A stretch of 64,000 nucleotides of DNA from VAZQ01 sp036557705 (GTDB lineage: Bacteria > Pseudomonadota > Alphaproteobacteria > Rhizobiales > Xanthobacteraceae). The notes beneath the pieces are model-generated. The model worked only from the letters and a program-made list of their open reading frames with translations. It was not told the DNA's origin and ran no database searches. The stretch lies in the NCBI GenBank assembly GCA_036557705.1, contig DATBHB010000004.1, positions 1 to 64,000 on the forward strand. The letters are read 5' to 3'. The translations under genes were made by a program, and so were the position numbers. Positions 51,210-59,679 of the stretch are shown one piece after another. How positions within the stretch are numbered: the first letter of the stretch is position 1; each line of letters opens with the position of its first letter.

Positions 51210-52487
51210 TCAACCGAGCACCGCGACCAGGCGATGGAGCGCCTCCGCAGTGGTCTCGGCGTCCTGCACGAGGGCCACGCGGATATAGCCCGCGCCGGGA
51301 TTGGTGCCGTCGGCCTGGTCGCGGGCGAGGTAGGAGCCCGGGACGACGCGTACTCCCGCCTCTCGCCACAGCCGCAGCGCGACGGCTTCATCGCCGCCGT
51401 GCGCCGACACGTCGAGCCAGAGCAGGAATCCGCCGGCCGGCCGCCGATAGCCGTAGCGGCCCCCGAGAATCTGATCGGCGAGATCGAATTTGCGCGCATA
51501 AAGCGAGCGGTTCAGCTCGACGTGGCTTTCGTCCGCATAGGCAGCGATCGCCACATGCTGTGCCGGCATCGGCACCTGTGGGGCGGAGACGTTCCGCATT
51601 TCGAGGAAACGGGCGAGGAATTTTGCATCGCCGGCCGCGAAGCCGACGCGCAGCCCGGGCAGATTCGAACGCTTCGACAGCGACTGGAACGCCACCACCT
51701 TCTCGAACTGCGGTCCTGCCACCTGGAGCGCGCTCGAAGGGGCGCGCTGCGTGTAGATTTCCGAATAGCACTCGTCGCTGAACAGCAGGAATCCGAAGCG
51801 GCGCCCGAGCGCCGCGAGCCGCTCCAGATAGTGCGGCTCCGCCACCGAACCCTGCGGGTTGGCTGGCGTGGCGAGATAGAAGGCGACGGTGCGCCCGAGG
51901 AGGTCATCCGAGAGCGTCGCCAGATCGGGAAGGAAACCGGTCCGAGCGGTTGCGGGCAGGTAGACAGGCTCGCAATGGGCCGCGAGCGCTGCGGCCTCAT
52001 AGGCGCCGTAGAACGGATTGGGCATCAGGATCGCGGGCCGGCCGCGCCGCGCCCCCACCCATTGAACCGCCGCCATCGCGGCGAGAAAGAGGCCCTCGCG
52101 CGAGCCGTTGAGCACCAGCACCTCGGTGGACGGATCGAGCGGCCGCAGCAATGGAAATCGCCGCATAACCCAGTCGGCGGCGGCACGGCAGAATGCATCG
52201 AGGCCCTTGTTCATCGGATAGCGGCCGAACTCCTCGATATGAGCAGCCAGCACCGGACCGACGAAAGACGGAACCGGATGCTGCGGCTCGCCCACCGCAA
52301 GACTGATCGGCGGCTTCCCGGAAGCCGTCGAGTCAAGCAACTCGCGCAGCCGCGCGAACGGCGAACGGCTGGTTGCCGGCCGTTCGGAAGGCTGCGATCG
52401 TTGGGAGGAAGAAGACACGCTTTCGGCTGCGATCATGAACATCGATGCGAGCAGCGCCAGCGCGCCGCCCAATGGTTCGCTTACCAT
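51210..52487 (-). CDS. PLP-dependent class I/II aminotransferase (DapC-like)
   Basis: This protein of up to 425 residues belongs to fold-type I aminotransferases. LAVGEPQHPVP near residue 63, the cofactor-binding LNGSREGLFLA, PNPFYGAYEAAA, and the internal aldimine Lys in SLSKRSNLPGLRVGFAAG are clear, followed by a late GYIRVALV. The pattern resembles N-succinyldiaminopimelate aminotransferases (DapC) or related alanine-type enzymes; specificity is not certain. The N-terminus is long and the true start may be at MFMIAAE, 15 codons in. It lies immediately before ftsK. Confidence 0.8.
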   Translation of the reverse strand: MVSEPLGGALALLASMFMIAAESVSSSSQRSQPSERPATSRSPFARLRELLDSTASGKPPISLAVGEPQHPVPSFVGPVLAAHIEEFGRYPMNKGLDAFCRAAADWVMRRFPLLRPLDPSTEVLVLNGSREGLFLAAMAAVQWVGARRGRPAILMPNPFYGAYEAAALAAHCEPVYLPATARTGFLPDLATLSDDLLGRTVAFYLATPANPQGSVAEPHYLERLAALGRRFGFLLFSDECYSEIYTQRAPSSALQVAGPQFEKVVAFQSLSKRSNLPGLRVGFAAGDAKFLARFLEMRNVSAPQVPMPAQHVAIAAYADESHVELNRSLYARKFDLADQILGGRYGYRRPAGGFLLWLDVSAHGGDEAVALRLWREAGVRVVPGSYLARDQADGTNPGAGYIRVALVQDAETTAEALHRLVAVLG

Positions 52488-52593
52488 AGCGGCGGCCGGG
52501 TTAAGACCCGTTTAACCATGGACGCGAGCGATTTAGAGCGAACGCATAGAACGGCGACTCGCCCGGAGGGCGCGGCCATGCTACGGGGTGCGC

Positions 52594-52815
52594 ATGACAA
52601 AAGCGCTGCAACTCGCGATGAGGAAGGCCGCCACCCTGCCGGAAGCGGCGCAGGAGCAATTGGGCCGCGAGCTGCTGGAGCGGATCGAACGGCTGAACCA
52701 ATTGCGCTCGGCAATTGAGGTGGGCGTACGCGAACTCGACGCCGGATTAGGCGAAGAGCTCGACTTCGAAGAGTTGATCACCGAGCTGCATCGGGAAGAT
52801 GTCGGCCGAACATAG
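52594..52815 (+). CDS. ParD-like antitoxin with a rebuilt C-terminus
   Basis: This protein has 73 residues from the ATG at 52594 (a GTG at 52588 is an alternative). It has the N-terminal LQLAMRKAATLPEAAQEQLG and IEVGVRELDAGLGEELDFEE pattern common in ParD-like antitoxins of Rhizobiales. The last five residues (DVGRT) and the stop are read from DNA that, in another frame, encodes the partner toxin. The gene thus appears to end at a deletion joint and may have lost part of its C-terminus. Confidence 0.65.
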   Translation: MTKALQLAMRKAATLPEAAQEQLGRELLERIERLNQLRSAIEVGVRELDAGLGEELDFEELITELHREDVGRT

Positions 52816-52943
52816 GCCTGCGCTCGATCCTCGTTCACCCGTATGTCTTGTTCTATCGCGTCAAAGAAGACTCAGTGGAAATTGTCCGCGTTCTTCATCA
52901 GCGGCGCAACCTTGCCGCAATGTTTTCAAAGCTCCAGCGTTAG
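52803..52943 (+). pseudogene. ParE/RelE toxin remnant (C-terminal half only)
   Basis: In the frame ending at the TAG at 52941 the sequence reads GRCRPNIGLRSILVHPYVLF then YRVKEDSVEIVRVLHQRRNL and AAMFSKLQR. This is the typical C-terminal half of a ParE toxin (LRS-x-YVLFYRV...VEIVRVLH-RR). The N-terminal 50 or so residues and a start codon are absent. The fragment overlaps the end of the antitoxin gene, so an internal deletion seems to have joined the antitoxin 3' end to the middle of the toxin gene. It is too short to be an obvious open frame. Confidence 0.75.
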
Positions 52944-53019
52944 CCGAACCTGATGCGCGCACATGTCGTGGCGTTTGTCAGCCACGGACCAGCGCGCCGC
53001 GAATCCGGGCTACAACAGT

Positions 53020-53049
53020 GAGGGGCCCTGGTTGCCGCCAGGGCCCCTC
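53020..53049 (-). terminator. Hairpin after amtB (likely terminator)
   Basis: GAGGGGCCCTGG, loop TTGCCG, CCAGGGCCCCTC form a perfect 12-bp stem about 45 bases past the amtB stop on the minus strand. No long T-run follows, so efficiency is uncertain. A half copy of family E (GCGAATCCGGGCTACAAC) lies just left of it. Confidence 0.65.
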
Positions 53050-53095
53050 CACGGCAAGGGCAGTGCCGGGTCTCCGCCCTAACCGTATTTGGTAA

Positions 53096-54562
53096 TCACG
53101 ATTGCACGGTTTCGCCGTGCAGCGCGAGATCGAGACCTTCGCGCTCCACCTCGTCGGTGACGCGAAGCCCAATGAAGATATCGACGATCTTGAGAATGAT
53201 CAGCGTCACCACGACGTCATAGATGAACACCGTGCCGACGCCGATCGCCTGATTGATAACCTGACCGGCATTGCCTTCGATCAGGCCGGCGGTGCCGCCG
53301 TATTGCTCGATCGCGAAAACGCCGGTGAGAATGGCGCCGGTCGCACCGCCGACCGCGTGCACGCCAAAGGCATCGAGCGCATCGTCATAGCCGAACATGT
53401 GCTTGAGACCGGTGCACCCCCAATAGCAGACGATGCCGGCCGCAATGCCGATGAAGAAAGAGCCGACCGGGCCGACAAAGCCCGAAGCGGGCGTGATGGC
53501 GACGAGCCCGGCTACCGCGCCGGTGCAGATGCCGATGACGGTCGGCTTGCCGCGCAACATCCACTCGACCACCATCCAGGTGAAACCGGCGGTGGCGGTT
53601 GCAATATGGGTTGCGAGCATGGCCATGCCTGCCTGCATGCCGGCGCTGACCGCCGAGCCGGCGTTAAAGCCGAACCAGCCGACCCACAGCAGCGAGGCGC
53701 CGATAAACGTGAGCACCATGTTGTGGGCGGGACCGCTGTCCTTTCGCTTCCCGAGCATGATCGCGGCCATCAGCCCGGCGGTGCCGGAATTGACGTGCAC
53801 CACGGTGCCGCCGGCGAAATCAAGAACCTTGAGTCGAGCGGCATCGTTTGCTGAATTGAATATCCCATCAGGTCCCCACACCCAGTGCGCGACCGGCGAA
53901 TAGACGAAGATCGCCCACAGCCCGATGAACCAGAGCATGGCCGAGAACTTCATGCGCTCCGCGAACGCGCCGGCGATCAGGGCCACAGTAATGATCGCGA
54001 AGGTGAGCTGGAACATCGAATAGACGGATTCAGGGATCGTCGGCGCGAGCGAATTGGGAGTGCCGATGTTCTGGGCGACTCCGTCCTTGAATGTGTTGCT
54101 CACCATGCCTTGCAAAAATGCTCGATCCAGACCGCCGATAAACGGACTGCCGCCGCGAAACGCGAGACTATAGGTGAAGAGGAACCATAGGATGCTGATG
54201 ACGCAGGTGATTGCGAAGCTTGTCATCACCGTGTCGCCCACGTTCTTCTTGCGCACCATGCCGCCATAGAACAAGGCGAGGCCCGGAATGGTCATCATCA
54301 GCACGATCGCCATCGAGGTGAGCATCCAGGCGGTGTCGCCCGAATTTGGTGTGCAGTTCTCGACGACCGGCGGTTTGGCCGTGGCGTCGCAGGCAGCAGG
54401 CGTTTGCGCCGCCGGCGCAGGCGTCGCTTCCGCAGCCGCCGCGGGAGCGGCTTCCTGCGCGAAAGATGTATGAGTGAAACCAGCGATGCTGAGGAAAACG
54501 CCGAGTACAAACGCAAGCACGAGAGCCGCCGGTCCCGCACGGGATGCAGTCTTGAACTTCAT
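53096..54562 (-). CDS. amtB: Ammonium transporter AmtB
   Basis: This 488-residue inner-membrane channel has a signal-like first helix (FVLGVFLSIAGFTHTSFAQ), a Pro/Ala-rich periplasmic segment, and the Amt core. The twin pore His residues are visible in VVHVNSGTAGLMAAI and FGVHAVGGATGAI, and the substrate-path WYLFT-like WFLFTYSLAF and FAITCVISI segments also lie in the core. It takes up ammonium and is blocked by the GlnK protein encoded upstream. It follows glnK by 32 bases on the same strand. A hairpin terminator is downstream. Confidence 0.95.
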   Translation of the reverse strand: MKFKTASRAGPAALVLAFVLGVFLSIAGFTHTSFAQEAAPAAAAEATPAPAAQTPAACDATAKPPVVENCTPNSGDTAWMLTSMAIVLMMTIPGLALFYGGMVRKKNVGDTVMTSFAITCVISILWFLFTYSLAFRGGSPFIGGLDRAFLQGMVSNTFKDGVAQNIGTPNSLAPTIPESVYSMFQLTFAIITVALIAGAFAERMKFSAMLWFIGLWAIFVYSPVAHWVWGPDGIFNSANDAARLKVLDFAGGTVVHVNSGTAGLMAAIMLGKRKDSGPAHNMVLTFIGASLLWVGWFGFNAGSAVSAGMQAGMAMLATHIATATAGFTWMVVEWMLRGKPTVIGICTGAVAGLVAITPASGFVGPVGSFFIGIAAGIVCYWGCTGLKHMFGYDDALDAFGVHAVGGATGAILTGVFAIEQYGGTAGLIEGNAGQVINQAIGVGTVFIYDVVVTLIILKIVDIFIGLRVTDEVEREGLDLALHGETVQS

Positions 54563-54594
54563 GTGTAACTCCTTGTCTATGAGGTGCGGGTTTT

Positions 54595-54933
54595 CTAGAG
54601 TGCCGCGGCATCGGTTTCGCCGGTGCGGATGCGCACGGCGCTGTCGAGTCCGAGGATGAAGATTTTTCCGTCGCCGATCTGGCCGGTTTTGGCGGCGGCG
54701 CTGATCGCTTCGATCGCCTTGTCAACCTGGTCGCTGGGCACCGCGACCTCGATCTTGATCTTGGGCAGAAAACTAACCGCGTATTCGGCTCCTCGATAAA
54801 TTTCGGTGTGGCCCTTCTGGCGCCCATATCCCTTGACCTCGGTGACGGTCATCCCGTGCACCCCGATTGCGGTGAGAGCGTCGCGGACCTCATCGAGCTT
54901 GAAAGGCTTGATAACGGCCATGACGATTTTCAT
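54595..54933 (-). CDS. glnK: PII nitrogen regulatory protein GlnK
   Basis: This 112-residue PII protein has the conserved start MKIVMAVIKPFKLDEVRDAL and the T-loop YGRQKGHTEIYRGAEYAVSF with the uridylylation Tyr at position 51. The B/C-loop region GQIGDGKIFILGL and RIRTGETDAAAL at the C-terminus are present. It senses glutamine and 2-oxoglutarate and controls AmtB. glnK comes first in the glnK-amtB operon, as usual. A near-consensus sigma-54 promoter is upstream. Confidence 0.96.
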   Translation of the reverse strand: MKIVMAVIKPFKLDEVRDALTAIGVHGMTVTEVKGYGRQKGHTEIYRGAEYAVSFLPKIKIEVAVPSDQVDKAIEAISAAAKTGQIGDGKIFILGLDSAVRIRTGETDAAAL

Positions 54934-55046
54934 GAATCTCCGTTCCCCTGTTGGTCCTGCTGCTGTGCAGGGCAAGGCGATTTGGCTTGGCATCGGCGCG
55001 CGAAGGTCCCCCCAGACCTCCACGCGTCAATGCACAAGCGCGCGTA

Positions 55047-55062
55047 ATCAAGTCGCGTGCCA
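55047..55062 (-). promoter_or_regulatory. Candidate sigma-54 promoter for glnK-amtB
   Basis: On the minus strand TGGCAC, five bases, TTGAT matches the -24/-12 consensus TGGCAC-N5-TTGCW except for the -12 C. It lies about 115 bases before the glnK start. Nitrogen-regulated glnK-amtB operons often use sigma-54 with NtrC. The -12 mismatch makes the call tentative. Confidence 0.4.
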
Positions 55063-55177
55063 GTTCTGCGGGATAGGGCTAAAGGACTGAAATCTCAGCA
55101 GGTTTTGCTGGATGCCGAGCGCCAAAAGGGAGCTCTGCCAAGCTGGCGCACATTCTATCGCCACGGCTGCTCAATTT

Positions 55178-56077
55178 TTAATCGCGGCGCTCATCGCCCA
55201 AAATCTGTGCGGCCTGCCGCCGCTCCCGCACCAGACCTTCCTGGGCCACCGAGGCGACGAGCGTGCCGTCGCGGGCGAAGATGAGGCCGCGCGAGAAGCC
55301 GCGGGCGCCCGCCAGACTCGGACTGTCCTGAGCGTAGAGCAGCCAATCGTCGGCCCGGAACGGCCGGTGCAGCCACAAGGCGTGATCGAGGCTCGCGGCC
55401 ATGATGCTCTTCTCGAACACGGTGCGTCCATGCGGGATCAGCGCCGAATCGAGGAGCGTCATGTCAGATGCGTAAGCGAGCACGCATTGATGAATGGCCG
55501 GCTCGTCGGGCAGCCGCCCGGTTGCCCGGATCCAGACGTGGAAGCGTCCGCCCTCGACGAGCTTGCCGAGATAGCGGGCGTATTCCACCGGCCGCAGTTC
55601 GATCGGCCGCTCGCGTTCGTAATAGTGGCGCACCGGCTCCGGCATGAGCGGCAGTATCCGCTCTTTGATCTCGGCCTCGCTGGGCAAATCCTCGGGAAGC
55701 GGCACATCGGGCATTTTGACCTGATGCGCCAATCCGCCTTCGTCGCGGTGGAACGAGACCGCCATGGCGAAAATCGCCTGCCCATGCTGAATCGCGATGA
55801 CCCGGCGGGTGGTGAAGCTCTTGCCGTCGCGGATGCGGTCGACATTGTAGACGATGGGGATTTTGGGATCCCCGGGCAAAAGAAAGTAGGCATGGAGCGA
55901 ATGCGGAGGCCGCCGCTCCACATCGACGGTACGGCAGGCCGCGACCAGCGCCTGCCCGACCACCTGGCCGCCGAACACGCGCTGCCAGGTCACCTGCGGC
56001 GAGCGACCGCGAAATAAATTCACCTCGAGGGGCTCGAGATCGAGAATCGAGAGAAGTTCTTCAATAGCAGCGGACAT
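55178..56077 (-). CDS. tesB: Acyl-CoA thioesterase II
   Basis: This 299-residue double-hotdog thioesterase hydrolyses acyl-CoA esters. The first hotdog has RVFGGQVVGQALVAACRT near residue 34 and HSLHAYFLLPG. The second has QCVLAYASDMTLLDSALIPH near residue 205, with the catalytic Asp, and SLDHALWLHRPFRADDWLLY. The length and motif order are those of TesB. It stands alone between xerC and the glnK operon and is divergent from xerC. Confidence 0.93.
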   Translation of the reverse strand: MSAAIEELLSILDLEPLEVNLFRGRSPQVTWQRVFGGQVVGQALVAACRTVDVERRPPHSLHAYFLLPGDPKIPIVYNVDRIRDGKSFTTRRVIAIQHGQAIFAMAVSFHRDEGGLAHQVKMPDVPLPEDLPSEAEIKERILPLMPEPVRHYYERERPIELRPVEYARYLGKLVEGGRFHVWIRATGRLPDEPAIHQCVLAYASDMTLLDSALIPHGRTVFEKSIMAASLDHALWLHRPFRADDWLLYAQDSPSLAGARGFSRGLIFARDGTLVASVAQEGLVRERRQAAQILGDERRD

Positions 56078-56324
56078 GCCGTTGGCCGTTGTTTACGATG
56101 CAGTGCCAAAGACGCTTGGCCTTGAACGCTTTAACCCCATGCTGGAGGGGGGTTCGTGGGCCCTTGGTCGTATTCTCTCTCGCTGATCCAAATTGACCCC
56201 CCGGTCGTAGGGCGAGCCTTATCGGCGCTGGCTTTAAGGCCAAGGTTAACAAGCCATAAAGAACCAGGTGCAAGCATTGGACGCCGATAAGCAGACAAGC
56301 TTGCATAGCGATCGAGATGCAACG

Positions 56325-57287
56325 ATGCCGCAGGACCCAGCCGAAAACGATGTTCCATTCGCCGCCGAGGACGTGGCGGCCGAACTCGTGCGCTGGCGCT
56401 CCTACCTCTCTGCGGAGCGGCGGATGTCGGCCAAGACCGTGGAGTCCTATGCCCGCGACGTGCGCCAATTCCTCGCGTTCCTGGCGGAGCATTTCGGCGG
56501 GCGCCTCACTCTGGCCTCGCTGGTGCGCGCTTCGCCGCGGGACGTGCGCGCCTTCATGGCGTCGCGTCGCGCCGGCGGCATAAGCGGGCGCTCGCTCATG
56601 CGCAACCTCGCCGGCGCGCGTTCCTTCGCAAAATTCATCGAGCGCAGCGGCAACGGCCGCCTCGCCGCGCTCGGTGCGGTGCGGGCGCCTAAAATCGCCA
56701 GGACTCTGCCGAAACCGCTGCCTGTCGCTGAGGCCAAACGCATCCCCGACACCGGCCTGCGGGCAGGCGAAGAGCGCGAACCATGGATTTTCACCCGCGA
56801 TGCGGCCGTGCTGGCGCTGCTTTACGGGTCGGGCCTGCGCATTTCCGAGGCGCTCGGGCTCAAGCGCAAGGATGCGCCGGAGCCCGGCAAGGCGGATGCG
56901 GTCACGGTGATCGGCAAGGGCGGCAAGACCCGCATGGTGCCGGTGCTCCCTTGCGTCGCGCAGCTTGTCGCCGAGTATTTGCAATTGTGCCCCTATCGGG
57001 TTGCCCCCGAGGGTCCGCTGTTCGTCGGCGCCAAAGGCGGGCCTTTGTCGCCGCGCATCATCCAGCTCGCGATGGCGCGGCTGCGCGGCGCGCTTGGGCT
57101 GCCGGATACGGCGACGCCGCATGCGCTGCGCCATTCCTTCGCCACGCATCTTCTCGCCCGCGGCGGCGATCTGCGCTCGATTCAGGAATTGCTCGGGCAT
57201 GCCTCGCTCTCGACCACGCAGGTCTACACCAAGGTCGATGCCGATCGGCTGCTTGAAGTCTATCGCAACGCCCATCCACGGGCATGA
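56325..57287 (+). CDS. xerC: Tyrosine recombinase XerC
   Basis: This 320-residue recombinase resolves chromosome dimers at dif with XerD, activated by FtsK. An N-terminal SAM-like core-binding domain (RWRSYLSAERRMSAKTVESY) precedes the catalytic domain. The Arg in YGSGLRISEALGL, the Lys in IGKGGKTRMVP, the HALRHSFATHLL box, the His in LGHASLSTTQ and the nucleophile Tyr in VYTKV are all present. The ATG at 56325 is preferred to one at 56268. Its 56078-56324 upstream gap shows no gene. Confidence 0.93.
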   Translation: MPQDPAENDVPFAAEDVAAELVRWRSYLSAERRMSAKTVESYARDVRQFLAFLAEHFGGRLTLASLVRASPRDVRAFMASRRAGGISGRSLMRNLAGARSFAKFIERSGNGRLAALGAVRAPKIARTLPKPLPVAEAKRIPDTGLRAGEEREPWIFTRDAAVLALLYGSGLRISEALGLKRKDAPEPGKADAVTVIGKGGKTRMVPVLPCVAQLVAEYLQLCPYRVAPEGPLFVGAKGGPLSPRIIQLAMARLRGALGLPDTATPHALRHSFATHLLARGGDLRSIQELLGHASLSTTQVYTKVDADRLLEVYRNAHPRA

Positions 57288-57357
57288 GTGTGCCCCCTCT
57301 TGCGTTCGCCCGGCGCCTCGGTCAATCGTCGATCGGCCAAAGCGATGGAGGGCACTG

Positions 57358-57969
57358 ATGGGCGACCCACACGAGGAACTCGAGCACGCCGAGCATGCCC
57401 AGCATGCGGCGCATTCAAACAAAAGAATTGCACTGTTGATCGCCTGTCTGGCGCTTGGCCTCGCGATTTCGGAAATGCTGGGAAAAAGTGCTCAGACCAA
57501 CGCGCTCACCGACAACATCAGAGCCTCCGACACCTGGGCATTTTTCCAGGCCAAGACCATTCGCCAGACGACGCTGCGCACGGCGGCCCAGGCAGTGGAA
57601 TTGGCGCTTGCCGCAATAGAGGGTGAGCCGCAGAAGGTGGCCATGACCAAACAAATTGATGACTGGCAGAAGACCGTGGCGCGCTATGAGTCCGAGCCCG
57701 AAACCGATGAGGGCCGCAAGGAGCTCTCGCGGCGCGCCCAGGCAGCCGAGCACGACCGAGACCTCTCGTTGGCAAGATACCACCAGTACGAATACGCATC
57801 CGCGGCCTATCAGATCGGCATCGTGCTCGCATCATCTGCCGTAATCACCGGCATTGTGGCGCTGGCCTATGGGGCCGGCGGACTAGGACTCATCGGGATC
57901 GCGTTCACGATTCTCGGTGCTTTCGCTCCGAACGCGTTACACCTGCTGGGTGCCGGCGGCGCGCATTAG
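57358..57969 (+). CDS. DUF4337 membrane protein
   Basis: This 203-residue protein starts with a His/Glu-rich segment (HEELEHAEHAQHAAHSNKRI). One TM helix follows (about residues 24-42, IALLIACLALGLAISEMLG), then a long helical periplasmic or cytoplasmic stretch with FFQAKTIRQTTLRTAAQAVE and RAQAAEHDRDLSLARYHQYE, and a C-terminal helical hairpin (AYQIGIVLASSAVITGIVAL and GIAFTILGAFAPNALHLLG). This is DUF4337. Function is unknown. It is convergent with lpdA. Confidence 0.82.
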   Translation: MGDPHEELEHAEHAQHAAHSNKRIALLIACLALGLAISEMLGKSAQTNALTDNIRASDTWAFFQAKTIRQTTLRTAAQAVELALAAIEGEPQKVAMTKQIDDWQKTVARYESEPETDEGRKELSRRAQAAEHDRDLSLARYHQYEYASAAYQIGIVLASSAVITGIVALAYGAGGLGLIGIAFTILGAFAPNALHLLGAGGAH

Positions 57970-57975
57970 GACTGC

Positions 57976-59382
57976 TCAAATATGAATCGCGCGCCTGGCC
58001 ACGGCGAGGGCTGCTTCCTTGACGGCCTCGGTAAGCGTCGGATGTGCGTGGCAGGTCCGGGCGATATCTTCGGCGGCAGCGCCCAGTTCCATGGCTACGG
58101 CGGCTTCCGCGATCATGTTGCCGGCATCGGGGCCCAGAATATGCAGGCCGAGCACACGATCGGTTCTGGCATCGGCAAGAACTTTCACGAAGCCTTCGGT
58201 TTCGAGATTGATCCGCGCGCGGCTGTTGGCGGTGAACGGAAATTTTCCGACATCGAATGCAATGCCGGCCTCCTTCAATTCATCTTCGGATTTGCCGACC
58301 GAAGCGACTTCCGGATAGGTGTAGATCACGTTCGGGATCACGTCGTAGTTCACATGTCCGGCCTGCCCGGCGAGGATTTCGGCGACCGCCACACCCTCGT
58401 CCTCGGCCTTGTGCGCGAGCATCGGCCCGGCAATGACGTCGCCGATCGCGTAGATACCGGGCACATTGGTGGCGAAGCCATGATCGACGACCACGCGGCC
58501 ACGGGCATCACGGGCAAGGCCGATCTGGTCGAGCCCGAGCCCTTGCGTGAACGGCACCCGCCCGACCGCAACCAGAATAATATCGGCATCGATCGTTTCG
58601 CCCACGCCCCCTGAGGCGGGCTCGACCTTCGCCTTGAGCCGGTTGCCTGAAGCATCGACCGAGGCGACTTTCGACGACAGTTTGAACGTCATTCCCTGCC
58701 GTTGCAGGATGCGCTGGAACTGCCGGCAGATTTCGCTGTCGATCCCCGGCAGAATTCGGTCGAGAAACTCGACAATCATCACTTCGGCGCCGAGCCGCCG
58801 CCACACCGAGCCAAGCTCAAGCCCAATGACGCCGGCGCCGACGACCAGCAGCCGCTCCGGAACCTTGTCGAGCACGAGCGCACCGGTCGAGGAGACGATG
58901 CGCTTCTCGTCGATGTCGATGCCCTTGAGGCGAGCGACGTCCGAGCCGGTGGCGATCACGAGCGCCTTGGTGTCGATCGTCTGCGCTCCATTCCGGCCTG
59001 TCACTTCCACCTTGCCGGGCGCGGCGATGCGGCCGAGGCCGTGAAAACTCTCGATCTTGTTCTTCCGAAACAGAAACGCGACGCCCTTGACGTTCGCCTC
59101 GACGCCCTCATCCTTGTATTTCATCATCGCCGGAAGATCGACCGCCGGCCTGCCCACGCCAATTCCCATGCGGCCGAACTTTTGTTTTGCCTCTTCGAGC
59201 CGCTCCGAGGCATGGAGCAGCGCCTTGGACGGAATGCACCCGACATTGAGGCAGGTGCCGCCGAAGGTGTTGTCCTTCTCGACCACGGCGACCTTCATGC
59301 CGAGTTGCGCAGCGCGAATCGCGCAGACGTAACCGCCCGGTCCGGAGCCGATGACGATGAGGTCGAATGCGCTATTCGGCAT
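57976..59382 (-). CDS. lpdA: Dihydrolipoyl dehydrogenase (E3)
   Basis: This 468-residue FAD enzyme re-oxidises the lipoyl arm of 2-oxoglutarate dehydrogenase. The FAD motif IVIGSGPGGYVCAIRAAQLG, redox-disulfide GGTCLNVGCIPSK near residue 41, NAD motif VVGAGVIGLELGSVWRRLG and the catalytic base in CHAHPTLTEAVKEAAL are present. It belongs to the sucA-sucB-lpdA set, but two DUF genes lie between sucB and lpdA. Its ATG is 6 bases after the DUF2442 stop, with no strong ribosome-binding site, so coupling to that gene is likely. Confidence 0.95.
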   Translation of the reverse strand: MPNSAFDLIVIGSGPGGYVCAIRAAQLGMKVAVVEKDNTFGGTCLNVGCIPSKALLHASERLEEAKQKFGRMGIGVGRPAVDLPAMMKYKDEGVEANVKGVAFLFRKNKIESFHGLGRIAAPGKVEVTGRNGAQTIDTKALVIATGSDVARLKGIDIDEKRIVSSTGALVLDKVPERLLVVGAGVIGLELGSVWRRLGAEVMIVEFLDRILPGIDSEICRQFQRILQRQGMTFKLSSKVASVDASGNRLKAKVEPASGGVGETIDADIILVAVGRVPFTQGLGLDQIGLARDARGRVVVDHGFATNVPGIYAIGDVIAGPMLAHKAEDEGVAVAEILAGQAGHVNYDVIPNVIYTYPEVASVGKSEDELKEAGIAFDVGKFPFTANSRARINLETEGFVKVLADARTDRVLGLHILGPDAGNMIAEAAVAMELGAAAEDIARTCHAHPTLTEAVKEAALAVARRAIHI

Positions 59383-59388
59383 GTTAGG

Positions 59389-59679
59389 TCAACCAGCAGC
59401 CTGATGTAGTTCGGCCTGCTTCTCCGCCCGTTCCCGGAGTGAGTCGGCGCTCAAGTCGATTTGGTACCCTTTGTCGTTAGTCCAGTAGATGAAGTGGCCA
59501 TATTCACCAACCTTCACGGCCTCAAAATTAGATGACGTTTGGAGCCACGCAAAAATCTTTCCGCGCCCCAGCACTGGCCGAAGATCGACGACGCCTTCGT
59601 AACCATCAGTCCACACAATCTTGAGGACACCATGGATAACAGGACTGACGGACACAATTCGAGGAAGCAGCTCGCTCAA
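59389..59679 (-). CDS. DUF2442 protein (second gene of an inserted pair)
   Basis: This 96-residue protein has the DUF2442 pattern: an N-terminal strand pair LKIVWTDGYEGVVDLRPVLG, then FEAVKVGEYGHFIYWTNDKG and a closing IDLSADSLRERAEKQAEL. It overlaps the upstream DUF4160 gene by 4 bases. DUF4160 and DUF2442 genes are often paired in bacteria. A toxin-antitoxin-like role has been suggested for such small pairs, but I know of no proof for this one. It sits inside the sucB-lpdA interval. Confidence 0.8.
   Translation of the reverse strand: MSELLPRIVSVSPVIHGVLKIVWTDGYEGVVDLRPVLGRGKIFAWLQTSSNFEAVKVGEYGHFIYWTNDKGYQIDLSADSLRERAEKQAELHQAAG

Noticed and set aside
51030..52718. A 562-codon plus-strand frame opposite the aminotransferase and the ftsK start
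   Set aside because: No recognisable motif and composition of a shadow; the minus-strand genes have full motif sets.
52799..53095. Open frame of 98 codons starting MSAEHRPAL
   Set aside because: It is out of frame with the clear ParE-like C-terminal segment in the same bases and has no protein-like pattern.
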